64,000 nucleotides of DNA from contig JAYKAV010003110.1 in the NCBI GenBank assembly GCA_035582835.1, forward strand, positions 801,366-865,365, in the 5' to 3' direction. Positions 12,701-26,110 of this stretch are shown here, piece by piece. Source of the DNA: Phoebastria nigripes. Taxonomy: Eukaryota; Chordata; Aves; Procellariiformes; Diomedeidae. A program made the position numbers and the translations under genes. Numbering within the stretch: position 1 is the first letter of the stretch; each line of letters opens with the position of its first letter. A model generated the notes under the pieces. That model was not told where the DNA came from. It did no database searches and saw nothing but the letters and a program-made list of their open reading frames with translations.

Positions 12701-15700
12701 GTGCAATCAGCTATAAAGTCTAAGTTTCCAAACATTGCTTGAAAAGTGTAGATTGTCTTTTTTGTTAAAGTTTTGTATCTTGCAACAGTGCAGGACAAAG
12801 AGGCAAAAAGTCTTAAATAACTTGACTGGCTGGGGAGAGACTACTTGATGAGAAGGGTAACAAGAAGTTTCCATGTCCTGACCAGAAATGTTCAGCCTTC
12901 CTGATCAGAGATGTTCAGTCTGTGTCCCTGAAAAGATGACTCTTTAAAGAACAATTGTTGTAATTTGATTAGGAATTGATACTTAGTTCTGACAAAGAAT
13001 TTTTTAATTTTTTTTTTTTTTNTTGCTGGGAGAGCGAGTGAAAAGCAAAATGTTTTCCAGGGTGCTGCTCTGGCAACAGGAGAGGAATAAATAGTGATGT
13101 ATTAGTAGTGTAGAGTCATGCAGTCTTAATAAGAGAAAGTGGAAACCAGTTTCCTTGTGGCTAGTATAGCAGAGATGAAAGAAGAGGAGCACAGCAACAG
13201 CAGGCGCTTTTGGGGTGTAGGCAGGGGGACAGCAATAGCAGAGGTCCTGCAAGAAGTGGTAGGGTGTTAGCAACTTACTTTTCAGGTGGTATAGCCTCAT
13301 TGCAATTGATTTTTAGAGAAGACAGTGGGGCATGACTCCTGTTGATGTACATGGAAGGGGTCATGTCAGAGTGAATAGAAAGGCAAAGGAAAATAAAATC
13401 ATGGTAGGGAAGAATACAAATTTGGAGTTTTGGGAGTGGGGAGATCTGCTGAATACCTGTGCGAGGATGAAAGGAAGACAAAGTAGTCAATTCCGGTGGG
13501 CAGAAGCAAGTGATTCCTCTGGGGCTGGGCCCTGAACTCTAATTTTACAAGAGCTGTGTTTGGAAAGAAGGGAAATGTGGGTGCTTTTTGGGGAATGGGG
13601 TTTCTGAAAGCGGGACTTGAAAAGTACTCTATTTTTGCTGCATGGCCCAGCTGGTAGAAGAAAAAATCCCAAACAAATAGCTAGTGAATCTGAAATTTCT
13701 AAAAACTGGCAGTAGGAATTGCTCACAGAATCTCAAATTCTACAACATGGGAGTTGGCGGTGGCCAGGAAATGAAATAAATGGCAATTCTAAGTAGTCCA
13801 ACCCTTCTCGTTGGGAACCTGGTAAATTTTAATAGTTTTAGTGCTTAGCTGAAAACAATTTTCATGATGGATCTAGAGACATATAGGATGTTTACAGATG
13901 TTCCTGGTCTCTTAAATAAATCAGTTATCTTCGTTAGACAGTAGAAGCAAATTCTGTGCTGTGGCAGGAGGAGAGGCAAACTATAACTTCAAACTGGAAA
14001 GATGGTAGACCAGCAGTACAGGGTAGGGTTTTCCATATTCTCCATTCCTCTACTACCAACTCAGTTTCTGCAAGAGTCTAACATATGTTTCTTGCAGAAT
14101 GTATCTACTCAAAAGAGTTTCAGAGCAGCATAAAGATCTTGAAATAGTTGTCAGGATTTCTTGTGTGAACATTAGCTATGTGGCGCTGTAATTCTGTATG
14201 ACTCCAATCCCAGTCTAGTTAAGATAAAACAATCAGAACTGGGAGGTCAATGAAGTTGCATTTAAATTGAAGCTTATCCTGATATTGCCATGCAGGAAGA
14301 ACGCATTTAGGTTAATGCACTTTTGGAAATGCTCCATTCTGATATTTGAAGTCACGTGCAAAATGTATACTCATTGAATTTCCAGGTGCTACAGATGTTG
14401 CTGAGATGCCCTGCTGTATTTGTTTGATTATTTGAAATACACACAGCTGAGTTACTCAAAAGAAAAGTAGTTTGTCTCTACCCTCCCCAGCTCACCAGCA
14501 CTCACCACCTCCCGCAGGACATTCTTTTGCCTTTATTCATTTCTGTGCAAAACAAGTTCTAAGATCTGCCAGCAGAACTTCATATCTTAAAACCATGAAC
14601 ACATTTCTTTCTCTTTTGCAGAATTTCAAGACTAAATCCTTCGTTAGCTTTTTCAGAAATAAATTTAATTCCTCCCAAGCCAGGATGCTTTATGCCAGGT
14701 TTCAGCCTGTAGCCACTTCTTACTGCCAAATTCTGAACCCCTGAAAATAAGGGCTTATAGAACTGCTGACACAACCTTAACTATAATAATGCGAATGACA
14801 CCACCATAACACTAATGATAAATGGCATACATTTTAAAACATTTAAAATGATCATAGCCTTAAAGTCAAACACATCTGGGAAATATTAATGGTATATGAA
14901 CTGCCCTGTGTGGATCTGAATTATGAACAGCACAGAGATGGAAAGAGATAAATTGCATAATAAATCACTTTACTTATTGTATTGTTTACTTTAAAAAAAC
15001 CATATATACTTTCTGTTTATGCAGCATGTCAGCTGTTTGAAAAAAGATTAATAGTTCTAAATTCATATTTATTCCAAAGAATGAATATTTAGCACTCTGA
15101 GGTGTCACACTGACTTCAGAGAAATAATTGCAGTATATGGTTTTACCAACAATGATGCTCAGAGGCCATTGAGTTTGTATATATTTAGTATGGTTTTATC
15201 CTCTGATCAGTTTGTTCTTTTTCATTTCATGAATTTATAGAAGTCAGGTGTTTTTCAACCCTCTTTTCCAATTTGGCAGAAATGGCATATACAACATTGT
15301 CCCTGATGGGGCTAAATGGATAACTGAAGAAAGTGTTTCACAGTGTTTCATCATTTACTGTATTATAACACCCTAATTCTCAAAACGTGTGTAATAGTTC
15401 TAGATTTTATTTTTTCTGAATGTCACTTTGCCAAACTGATTAAGCACAAGGGATTCAGGGAGCTTTCCCAATCTATCTTACGTATAAGAATGTTGGTTCT
15501 GTGCAAATAAGTCAGATGGAGTTGTTTTAAAATGCTTCACTGGGTACTGAAATAATAATAATTTATGGGCAAAATTCAGATGTGCACCTGAGGCGTGAGG
15601 ATTTTTCAAGGGGCTGTCTATGGGCCAAAAGCCCCACAGTTAGCTTAGACCCATCATGATAAAGTCACAAATATCTCTCCCATCCTGTTCATGCATGGAT

Positions 15701-15744
15701 CAGATTGTGGTCCACCGATTCTTATCCTTATCCTTTTCATTTTC

Positions 15745-15838
15745 TATTTTTTTTTTTCCCTCTTCTCTCCTCCAGTCTCCTTATTGAAGAACACTGATGC
15801 TTTTTTTTTTTTTTTTTTTTTTTCTTCTTCTTCAGTCT
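15745..15838 (+). repeat. Pyrimidine tract with a T23 run
   Basis: A strongly T/C-biased stretch including 23 consecutive T at 15801-15823 and cttcttcttc units. The antisense frame here is rich in Lys and Glu only because of this composition. Confidence 0.8.
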
Positions 15839-18403
15839 TTCCCCCATGATCGTTGGCTCTGCCTAGGCCTTCAGGAGGGCTCTCATCTCTTTGCCCAACA
15901 CAGAAGCTTTCCTTAGCTAGGACAGATTTAAAGGTGACATGCAACCTGAAATCTTTCAAGCATCATTTTTTGACAGCTAGTGCAATTGTATACATGGAGG
16001 AGTAACACTGTAGAGGCAGTGAACATTGAGCACTGAACAGTATTTTAATACGTTCAACACAATATTTGCTTTTTCCTTCTTGAAAGCATGAATTTTACTT
16101 TTTGTGTTTGTTTTTGATTTTGTCTACTACTGATGTCATTCGTCCTTTTGTCCACAGCCCAGGTGCTTTTTGCTCTTTGGCTTCTTCAGATGCTTCTCTC
16201 AGAACTAATGCTTTTTCCTCTGGTCTTTCCTGTCCTATTTCTGTTTTCAGTTGGTTGGCAACATTTAGTTCTTCCCCTGCTGACAACTCAGTTCTGGAAA
16301 TTTTGTTTCCAGCATATCATTTATTAAATCTGCTATATTGAAGAGCTAGGCAGGCTCCTCCCCTTTGTTTCTTGCTGTCTTTAGAAAATGCTTCATTTCT
16401 TATGGACGATGATATTCTTGGTCACCATTTTTCATATAGTCTTAGAACAATAATAGAATGGTAGGAAATGTAAGAATAATCAAAGCTAATAAATATCATA
16501 CAGCTCTGAGTTTAAAATGTGCTATTCTCAAATAGTAATTTTTTTCTTTTTCCTACCTTTTTTTCTTTAAGGGTACTTTTTTTAAGAAGTCATAAAATAT
16601 AGAGCGTGATTTTCTGCTTCTCTGCATTTACTGTACTGTAAAGTGTAAGGAAGAATATTTTCCTTTTGCAAAAGTATAATCTGGAGGTAATGTTTTGCTT
16701 CTCAAATGAAACTTAACTGGAGGAAACTTTTGGTTCAGTACAGAAAAGGCACAAATGAAAGTTCCACAGAAAGATGCTAACAAAACGATCCCACAGTTCC
16801 CAAATTACTTAAGTTATATTAAAACTCATAAATCTTAGACTTTCAATTTTATGATATTCTGAATATAAATAGTAATCATTGTTGCTTCTTTACAGTTTAT
16901 CACATAACAAATTAAAGAAGGAAAGTGAGCATTCAGAGTCTTCAGAAAAGTAAAAATATTATGAAAATAGAAAAGTATTTTGAAAGGTATTAGCATTTAA
17001 AAGAGTGGGTTTTTATTATGAATTAGATGTTAATATCTAAAGGCCAGGTTCGGTGAAATGCAATTTAGCATAAATAACAAAATAACCCTATTTAATCACA
17101 CATTGTGACTTAAAAGAACCAAATCCTTAATATCCAAGTTTTCAGATAAAAGTAGCAAGATCAGCAGTTCTGAAAGATGGAATGTCTCCCAAGATATTCT
17201 TTACATGAGAAATGGGAGAGGAATTTTTTTTTTTTAGTGTTGCTAGCAATTATATATAATCTGAAGGTTATTTTAAATTTTATCCCTTGAAACATTTGTG
17301 TTTTAGATTGATTTTATGTATATTGCCAAATCTTATTGCAATCAGTTTGAGAGATTAATTTGGAGATTGTTCATAGCATTCTAAGTTCTTGGGTTTCTCT
17401 TCTGTTTATGGGAATTTTCACTTGATTATTCTTTCCTTAATCTCTTTCAAAAATCCTCGCCAAAATAAGAGTTTGAGTCTCTTGAAGATATGTGCAAACA
17501 TGCTCACACCTTGAATTATGCTGGTTGTAATACTTAAAAGCACTGAAACACTGGGCTGGTGCTCCAGATTCTTTATCATTTCCTCTATATTCTATACAGA
17601 TTATTGTACACTGCCGACATATTATGTGTCTGAAATGTACTGTTCCTGCACAGGATCCCAATAACTCTCTGAGTACATTTATTAATTAAGAGATATATAT
17701 CAAAGCCAGAAGAACATTGATCCCATCCCTTAAGATGGTGTCTTCTATTTTATTAAACTGTTCACTGTATTTTTGTATAAAATGGAAGTTAATATGGGCT
17801 GTGGTCCAGAAAAGCACTTTAGATATGTACATAATGTTAAACATAAATAGTTTCATTGACCTCAGTGACACTGCTCATTAGCTTATAATTATTTATATAT
17901 TTATTTCTGTGTTTAAACATCCGATGGAATCAAGCCCACAGGCAATGCATCCGCTGAAGGGAGTCAGAATGGAGGGTAGAAACCTGCAAATTTAATTTCT
18001 TTTTTGTTGCATCATAACTGCTACTTATAACCCAATATTATTTTTGACATTTGTTATAGTGAATGGAAAGGAACTACTGCTTGGTACTTACCAATGTGTT
18101 AGAAAGGACCCAATTCTGGGTTTTATTTAAGAAACATTAATATAGAACTAATCTGCACAATGTTATATGACTCAGAGCTTTTACTTCCTGGAACTCTTAA
18201 AACCCTTCAGGAGAACTTTTTTTTCTTTTTCTAAGTAAACAAAAAAAAAGCATTATGATCAGTTGTGTCCTAAAGTTTGCAGTTGCACAAGCTGTAGCAT
18301 TCAAAAGATTAGGCCATCAGTATTATTTCGAGCTGAATTTGCAGAGACCCTGAGGATTATTTTCTAGAACTGTGGTTGTGATTTGGGGGGGGGGACGGGG
18401 AGG

Positions 18404-18463
18404 AATAGGCACACATAGGTGCCACAAAGCTGTGTGTGTTTGTGGCACCTATGTGTGCGTATT
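18404..18463. repeat. Near-perfect inverted repeat (hairpin), 25-base arms
   Basis: The arms gcacacataggtgccacaaa (18409-18428) and tttgtggcacctatgtgtgc (18439-18458) are perfect reverse complements of 20 bases, separated by a 10-base loop, gctgtgtgtg. Beyond one mismatch (18408/18459) four more pairs form (18404-18407 with 18460-18463), giving 24 of 25 paired. Transcribed in the NPAS3 pre-mRNA it would form a stable 60-base hairpin. It sits just after a run of ten G (18385-18394). No target duplication or transposase is visible. It may be a local inverted duplication, a MITE relic or a small-RNA precursor. Confidence 0.85.
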
Positions 18464-18879
18464 GTTTGCTTTGTGTTTTTTCTATATGCAGCTGATAGAG
18501 ATGATGTCCCCTAAACCCCATTGTGGACTTGATTCAAAGACTACAGAAATAAGTGGAAAAAATTCTGTTGACTGTAGTCTTTGAATTCTTGGCATAAATC
18601 AATTAAGCACTGATTGATATAAACACGTTTTGACACCTAAAGATTCTATAATCCAAGTGCCTGGGAGTGAGAGAAATGGCTGTGGGCAGATGGTGTCACC
18701 ATTCCAAGTTTTACTTTCTCCATTTGAGTTGCTTTATGATACACTCATATATACTGTGTGCATAGTAATTTTTCAAATGACATGCAGCAAGCAAACACCC
18801 AAAGTGATCGCTAAGACTCCTCTTCAGAACTAAATAATCCAGTGTGGGTTTTTTCTTTCTAAATTAAAAGCAAAGAAAC

Positions 18880-18951
18880 CTGTTACATATGTGTATGTGT
18901 AGGAAAGTGTGTACATGTATACATGTATGTGCGTGCAAATACACAGTAAAC
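18880..18951 (+). repeat. TG/TA-rich imperfect microsatellite
   Basis: Alternating purine-pyrimidine DNA (tatgtgtatgtg, gtacatgtatacatgtatgt) with a local palindromic core. Simple-repeat character only. Confidence 0.6.
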
Positions 18952-20695
18952 TTGCCAGTAAACTTTTGCCTAAAGAAAAAAATATTTCCTAGATGCTTGT
19001 CACAGGCTACTTCTACTGTGCCATTACAGGTGTGACTGTAGCATCCGTAGGCATACCCAGTCTAGCTTCAACCGAAAGTAGTCAAGCTGTAGCAACATGG
19101 ATTTCAGTGCACGCTAAGTGCCCAAATATGCAAATAGCCTGCTGGCTGCCTCTCTGCAGCACGCTCTGGGACCAGTGATACGCAGCTTTACCATCATTCA
19201 TACCACAACTAGCTTTGGTCTGCCTGAGCTTGCACATTCGCACCTCTGCTTGCTGCAGAGACAAAGCCCTGGTGGATTATTTGGAAGGCAGTGTCTTGTT
19301 ACAATTTTCTGTAAATGTGAAAATGGTCTTTTTCTAACGCTTTTCTAAAGGGAAAAAACCGCCTAAGACTGTATTGTGAACTCTAATACAGTTTCTGTGC
19401 AGCCTCTAATGTTGGGTAAAGCACAGGAGCTGCGTGGACTAATTGAATATGGGTCAAAGAACTGTATCCAAAGAGTCTACCTGTGCTCCTGCTTCTGTCA
19501 TTTCTGATGCCTGAAAAGCTGTTGCCTCCACATGTTCTGCTTCAGATGCCAATGCATGCTCCAGGGAGAAGGACATACTTTGCATCTATGCATATCAAGA
19601 TGAGAATAATCAATCAGTTTTTCTCCCACCCAAGTAAAAAGTGTTTGGAAGTTTGAAGTATCAGTTCTTTTGCAGATGAATTATTTTGTGTTAACTATTT
19701 TCTGAGGATCCCTGCTTTAAAAAATAATAACAAAGAACCAAAGGTAGAATAAGAGCCTGTATTTTTCACAGTCCTATGACAATGGAAATAGGATATGGTA
19801 TAATTCAATAAAATTAGATTTTCTGTTTAGTTAGAATCCATTTCGATGAAATAGTTCAGAATCAAAGACCTGCCTTCTCAGTAAAGGGGGAGAAAAACAA
19901 GCCTGGTTATGCTAAAAATGTGAATAGTAAAGAATCTGACCATGTAATTCTTTATAGCAGTAGTGAAATGTACTCTCTAGATCCAAATGTTTAAACTTCA
20001 GCAGTTCTCATGCAGATTAGGTAATTGCTTGCCTAACTGCCAGCTGTGAATTCAACTGCTGGTTAACTAGCCAAAAATGCGGATTTGCAGGTGAATAGAA
20101 ATACTTACACATTTTAGTAATGGCGGCAACTGCACCGAATTGAGATTTTAGCTTGCTGAATGTTTTTTAAAAAGTTACGCTGCTAAGTATATTGCACACA
20201 TTTTCTCCTACCTTTTCATATTTCATCAAGCAATAGTTTCAAATGCATGCTTTGAAGATCTGTAGAAGTGAATGGTTCTAGAAACCGTTAAAACTCAGTT
20301 TAAACCTTCCATTTTTCAGATAATAAAGTTTTACCTATGCATAGCTTACAATATTATAAATTAGTGTTTGATATTGCTCTATGACCATTGCTATTGATTT
20401 TGTGACCATTTTACTAAATCATCCTTTTGTGTTTGAAGAAAAAAGTTATTACTTTGAAATGAAATAACAGGAATGGAGTGGTATCAGACGTTTGGCTGGG
20501 CACACTTTAAGCAACCAAAAATTTGCTGGTGTATTCCCTGCTGGAATAAGTGTATTTGCTAAAAGTAGGTGGGGGGGAGGAAATCAAAGCCCTTGCTAAT
20601 ACCTCTATGGCAGCAAAACTGGAAAGGAAATGGAAGAATGGAAGAGTACCAGAATAAAGGTCTAATAGTTTATTCCATATAGGGAACAAATGTAA

Positions 20696-20726
20696 TTTTT
20701 TTTTTTATAATCCCCCCCCCCCCCCC
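20696..20726 (+). repeat. Poly-T then poly-C tract
   Basis: Eleven T, then ataat, then 15 consecutive C (20712-20726). It is a likely source of length error in sequencing. Confidence 0.8.
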
Positions 20727-21997
20727 AGTGTAGGCTAAGCTACAATTACACAGGGTGTGGGGGCATGGGGGAAAGAGGACCGTAGTAAAGATCTAATGAT
20801 ATAACTATTCTATCTCTTAAAGCATATCCATGCTTAAGTTCTCATATTAGGGTTTTGGGGGTGGGGAGGGCTTGGTTTGGTTTTCTGCGAAGTGCTGATT
20901 TGGGGATGTCTATAAAATAATTCAAAGAACACCTGTAAAATGTGATCAAAGAGCCACGTTAGAATTCAGGTTGGACTGAATGTGGAAACTTTCTTTTTCT
21001 TTTTTCTTTTTTATTTTAAGCCTATTCTTATTTTTTCATTCAAGTAATGAGAAATTGAGCTGTAAAAAAGACTGCAAATTCTTTCGATTTTGTCTTACAG
21101 TCTTTAGTCTTTCACATGTTTTGTAAGTCTTCTTTTGCCATTTTGCATTATCTCCAATTAAGTAACATTTTCAGTACAATGTATTTTGAATATTCTGTAT
21201 GTTGTCAGTTTTTCAAGAAATAAGCTTATACATTGTAACACATAAAACAAAAGCAGAAAAGACACAAGAATGCAGCTGTTTATTACTAGCTGATGAAGAA
21301 TTAAATAACTTTTTTGGACCATCTGCAAAGCTTACTCATATGGCCTCTGCTTTTTACTGTCATAAAATGTAGCTTTTGAATTAGTGGCGAATTGGAGCTC
21401 TGAAATTATCACTACTAATCACATACTGTGAAAGAATGGAAAATATACTATTCACAGAATCACTAACTATTGCTTGATTTTATAGTTACTGTATTCGCTT
21501 TCTATGACAGTGGCATATTCTAGCATGTCTTATCTCTTGCCTTATGTCGTCTTAATTTAAAGTCCTAGTAATGAGGGAAGGGTATGCTCCTAATCCAAGG
21601 TTAGGAGGTGAGAAGGATTAATCTAAATGGGGTCACAAGGTTTTCACCTCTCTCTTCACTATGGACTTAGAGCAGACAGCCCTTCACGGGGTAAAGGAGA
21701 GTCACACGAATCACAGAGCCTTTGGAAGCGGTAGCAAGGTGGAGCAGGGATGCATATCTGGCTTTTTGTTCTGAATGCTACTGTTCTCTAGCTGAGAAAC
21801 AAATTATAGGGGAGCCATGGTTAAATTTTGCATCTGTGTGGGATAGCAGTAAAAGGGCAGAAGCATCTGTCTGATTATGCAGCAGCCCAGCTGCAAAGGT
21901 CAGTTCAGTATCTCAGGATTGTGGGAGAATTAATTCATCTGTGAAACAGATAGGAGGGAGGGAAGGACATGGGGGATACCTCTATCAGTGCTCCCCC

Positions 21998-22485
21998 AAT
22001 TTGGTATTGTTTAGGAACTTGCTGAGGACACACTTCATCCTATCATCCAGGTCATTAAAGATGACATTAATTGGTATTGGCTCCAATATCCATCTCTGAA
22101 AGACACCAGTAGTAAATTAGTTGCCAGCTGGACTTTGTACCACTGATCACAGCCTTTTGAGTCTGATGGTTCAGACAGTTTTGCACCCACATTATTGTGC
22201 ACTTATCCAGTCTATATCTCGCCGATTTGGCTAGAAGGACTTATTGGGAGACTATGTTGATGTTTGTAAAGTCAAGGTAAACAATATCACTGCCCTCCCT
22301 GTATCCATCTTAAACAATCATCTCATAAAAGTCAGTTGAATTGGTCAGGCATTACTTGCCCTTGCTAATTCATGCTTGCTGTTCGCAGTCACCTCTAGGC
22401 TTTCATGTGCTTGGAAGTGGCTTTGGGAAGGATTTACTCCATAGCCTTGTTGATGAATACCAGGGCTGCGATTGTGAAGCTTCCT
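21998..22485 (-). mobile_element. Decayed CR1 LINE fragment (reverse transcriptase region)
   Basis: On the + strand this reads as the complement of the C-terminal part of the CR1 reverse transcriptase gene. Recognisable blocks, in order, include aacttgctgaggacacac, ccaggtcattaaagatgac, tttgtaccactgatcacagc, cacttatccagtctatatct, gtaaagtcaaggtaaacaa and atgtgcttggaagtggcttt. These follow the order of a CR1 consensus as I know it. The element is old, with many substitutions and indels, and no usable reading frame. It is antisense to NPAS3. Ends are approximate. Confidence 0.82.
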
Positions 22486-23711
22486 CCATCTCTATAAAGC
22501 AAGCTTCATCTACTTCCTTTTCTTGATCAGGTGGTCTGGAGCAGATGCCATGACATCACCCATGCTGCTTGTCCTCTGATCCATACCTATAAGCTCTCAG
22601 CTGACTTGCTTCCATTGTCCTCTTTTCTCCCTGTTACCTCTGAGCTTCCCTCCCTGCTGTCCCTGAGCATGAAGGGTTGGAGCACGCCAGGCTGCTCAAA
22701 CTAGGCAGCAATCAAATGGAGCAAAGGCATGGAGGCCAAAAAGGGGAGACGTGCCCTTGATGAGGTGGAGAGGTGCATCTTTTCTGAGAACTCCCAACTT
22801 ACCCTCCCTCCCAACTGACATTAATCTCCACCCTTTGCTGCCAAAGATAGTCAAGCCCTTCCCATGAGATTGCTCTCCCTTTACCCTGTCTGAAGGTCTT
22901 AGAGGTAAAAGGCCAGATATCTCCCCTCATTATCCAAAGCCCAGATGGGAATTTGAGAGCAGAAAAGCAGGGCATATCTGCAAAAACACCCAAATGTATG
23001 TAACTCAAGCTTTATATGAACCCAAAATAGGAGGGAGCAGAGCCAAATCTGTGTATATGAGCAAGTGTGTGTAGCACTCTGCACAAAATGTAGATGCTGT
23101 CTTTGAACGCAGTATCTCTGGGAGCAATGCACCTCCCCACCCAGACTGAAGACTGCAGGTCACAGCAGAGCTCAGAGAAGAGGGGGAGGCGAATGGAGAG
23201 GATGGGATCCATTCCAGGGAGCTCAAATCAGCCAAGAGAGTTAGCCAGTGCTCTTGGAAAGGCACTCTGACCGCAGCCAGCTACCCTGACAATGAACGTT
23301 TGTAATCAGGAATACATCTTGCACAGAATGCATTTGTTTTGAGGGAAAGGGAGTAAAAGGCACTGAAAGGAGGATAGTAAAGACTATTACTTGTCCGCTG
23401 AGTGAACTTGTGTCTCCTGAGGGTTGGAGTACTCGTTGATCCATAGAAAGGGATTCTCCTATTACGTGTGCGGGCTGCTAAACATATAGAAGAGGTGCTT
23501 GCCAACAGCCTGATACATACTCTGATAGAGGGAGGAGTTCTGTGTCTGTAGGTAGAGAGACAAATAGTAGAGGCGAATTACACCTGTCTTTCAAGCAGCA
23601 GTCCTAAGAGCTGTGGCTTTTTCTGCTTGCACCTTCAATATCTAGGCTGGGGCGATCAAAATAAGATCTTTGCTTTTGTTTGTCACCAAAAGACAGCACC
23701 CTCCCCCCCTC

Positions 23712-23712
<1 letters not shown>

Positions 23713-23744
<32 letters not shown>
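23713..23744 (+). repeat. Poly-A tract (32 A)
   Basis: A run of 32 A immediately after a C-rich stretch (ctccccccctcc). No retroposed gene is recognisable upstream. Confidence 0.9.
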
Positions 23745-23748
<4 letters not shown>

Positions 23749-26065
23749 TGGTGCAAAGATCTGATGAGGCTGATGTTGTTCTCTGGTAAGCTAATTTTAG
23801 TCAGACATAATTCAAGACAGGAAAAGAGAATTTCTGATTTCAGTAAAAGGTTAAGTAGAGAAGGGGAAGGAGTCCAGAACAATCCCTACATTTAGGACTT
23901 TGATTTGTATATTTTTTTGCAAACTAAGCTTTTGAAATATTCTTGATTGTGGAGCTCGATACTTTAAGAAAAAAATCTGTGTATTTCTGGATATGCTTCA
24001 CTCAGAGGTGTGCACATTTAGAAGAAATTGAGTATTGCAGGGAAGCAAATGTGACAATCCCCAGCTGGGTTTTTGGCATCTAATGGATATAGTCACCTGG
24101 TATGAGCTAAAGCAGAACACTCCGTGCTTGCCTCTGAAAGTGGGACAAGCTCTGCACAGGGGAGTTGAGGTTGAGCTTTCATCATTTGTGGTTAAGTTGT
24201 ACTTAAGTTGCATAGAGATGGATTCTAACATAACTCTGACAGAACCAAGAATAGCATGTTTGAAGTTAGTGGAGTTACTAAATTGTGAAGAGGTATAAGA
24301 GATTATAACTGGACCTGCTATTATAAAATAGTTAAATAACACTGACTATAAAATATTGTTAAATATTAAAATGGACTTTATTATATTCGAACACAAAATG
24401 AAAAATGTACGTGAACGCATGGACTAAAATAATGCTTTTATTAATTTAAGGCTCCACAGTTCTCCCAGGAGGTCATGGAGTCACAAAATATGGTAAAAAG
24501 CTGGCTTTACTATGATGACCTCTGATGGCTTAAGGATATGTAAACAGTTCATAAGGCCAGACAGATCCCAGTTAGCTACACATCTGAACAGCCTCATATG
24601 AAAATGTTATTTCAGGTTAACATCTAGCTGTTTTTAACCAGGATTTGGCATTAGTCAAACTTTAGTTTAATTCAAAGACTTTGCTGCAAAGAGAAGCAAA
24701 GGATTCAAGCAAGAAAAGTTAGACTAGCATGGTATGAAAAAAGCTTTCAAAACAACAAACTGTTTCTGAACCTGGAAAGCAGAAGTAATTAATAAGTGAG
24801 TTTTGCTGTATTTGTTACAAACCACTATGAAGGGAAAGAAATCAAGTGAACGGAGGCCTGAGGAACCTGGCATAGGTCTGTTCTAAGATCCCATTAGAAT
24901 GCAATTCAGGAAGTCGGCTGATGTTGTATTTGCCGTGGTTATCACTGGCACGCTGTGTATTATTTATTTCTATCAGCTACTGAATAGAGATATAGAAACA
25001 TATGCTGTCAATTATATTGAAATCTACTTTCTTCTTTGTCTCTGGTTTCAGTATATGGTTGAGTTCCACCAAAGTCCAAAACAAACCACTGCCCCAGCAC
25101 GGCCTTAGGTTACTGATGGAGCCGAGGGACAATTTAAGATATTGACTGGCTGTGTTTATTAATGTTTAGCACTTTTCATACTTCTAAGTAAGCATTTCTA
25201 AAGGAATGGTAATTTTGGCCAGATTCCAAGTGGGCAGTTTCATTCTGGTAGCCCTTATTGTTCTGACAGCCTTCAGCTGAGTATGTAGTCTTGCTCCTAT
25301 CATCGCCTTTTCTTCATGAATATGTTAAGCTGGTAGTGCTTAGAGATGTGTTCTCACTCATTCTGTGCCACCCTGCTTATATGGGCATTTATACATCCAT
25401 GTGGTAAACTGGATTAAGGAAGCTGTAAAGTAACCCAGTAAAAATCACTTAGTAATTTTAACCTTACCTATTCCCAAGGCAGGTGATGGTGTGGGGTAGG
25501 AATACAGTACCAGTGTTGAGAGGAAAGTGATTTCTTTCAGCTGTAATGCTAGTCTATGCCAGTTTAATGTGTTTGTGTAGCTAGGATCTTGTTATTTATT
25601 CCTGTATGCAGCTCCCAAATATAACATATTTTCAGTAGTATATGAAATGATATCTATATTCACTGGTGTCCAGCTGTTTCAAGTGAAGGGCTAAACATAT
25701 TTCAGAGAAGTCAAGGGGATGCAGTCTGTGCTTTGAAACAGATTCCTACATCTGTTCTGTTTGCTTTGCACAGTTCTTTTTGTTTTTGTTGTTTTTCGGG
25801 AGAAAAAAAAAAGATATATCCACGCACCCCCCACACACCCCCGAGTGTTGTACAGAGAATTCACTAGCTAATACAGCTAGAGCTAGCTTCTACACCTCGT
25901 CCCTAACATATGTGTATGTGTGCACCCTGGAGTCCGAGACTGATGGGAGCTCACTATGCACCAGCAATTCCCAGTTGGTCTATGGTGATCTGGGTACCAG
26001 GGCTACCCCCTCCCCTGTCTTTCAGTCTCCAATAGGAAAGCTGAATGCACTTTCTTTTCTCAGAT

Positions 26066-26110
26066 TTTCCCTTTTTTTTTTTTTTTTCCCTCCCCCTTCT
26101 CTTTTCTTTG
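26066..26110 (+). repeat. Pyrimidine tract with a T16 run
   Basis: A polypyrimidine stretch with 16 T followed by ccctcccccttctc. Simple repeat. Confidence 0.75.

Larger units (their letters stand above)
5626..18403. other. Intron with scattered simple repeats
   Basis: It contains the tracts and duplications listed separately (6716-6767, 6991-7046, 9725-9761, 15745-15838), three isolated N bases (8833, 10826, 13022) and short remnants that may belong to old amniote repeats (about 7555-7605 and 9990-10055). No gene or RNA gene is seen. Confidence 0.55.
18464..21997. other. Unassigned intron
   Basis: Holds the TG-rich tract at 18880-18951 and the T/C homopolymers at 20696-20726. I see no other feature. 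Confidence 0.55.

Noticed and set aside
15744..16286. Lys/Glu-rich minus-strand frames suggesting a charged coiled protein
   Set aside because: The charge bias is a direct result of the complementary pyrimidine-rich tract; there is no heptad pattern or homology I can name.
22799..23505. Cluster of overlapping minus-strand frames
   Set aside because: Several frames are open at once because the region is GC-richer; none shows a protein family, and none carries a consistent start or splice pattern.
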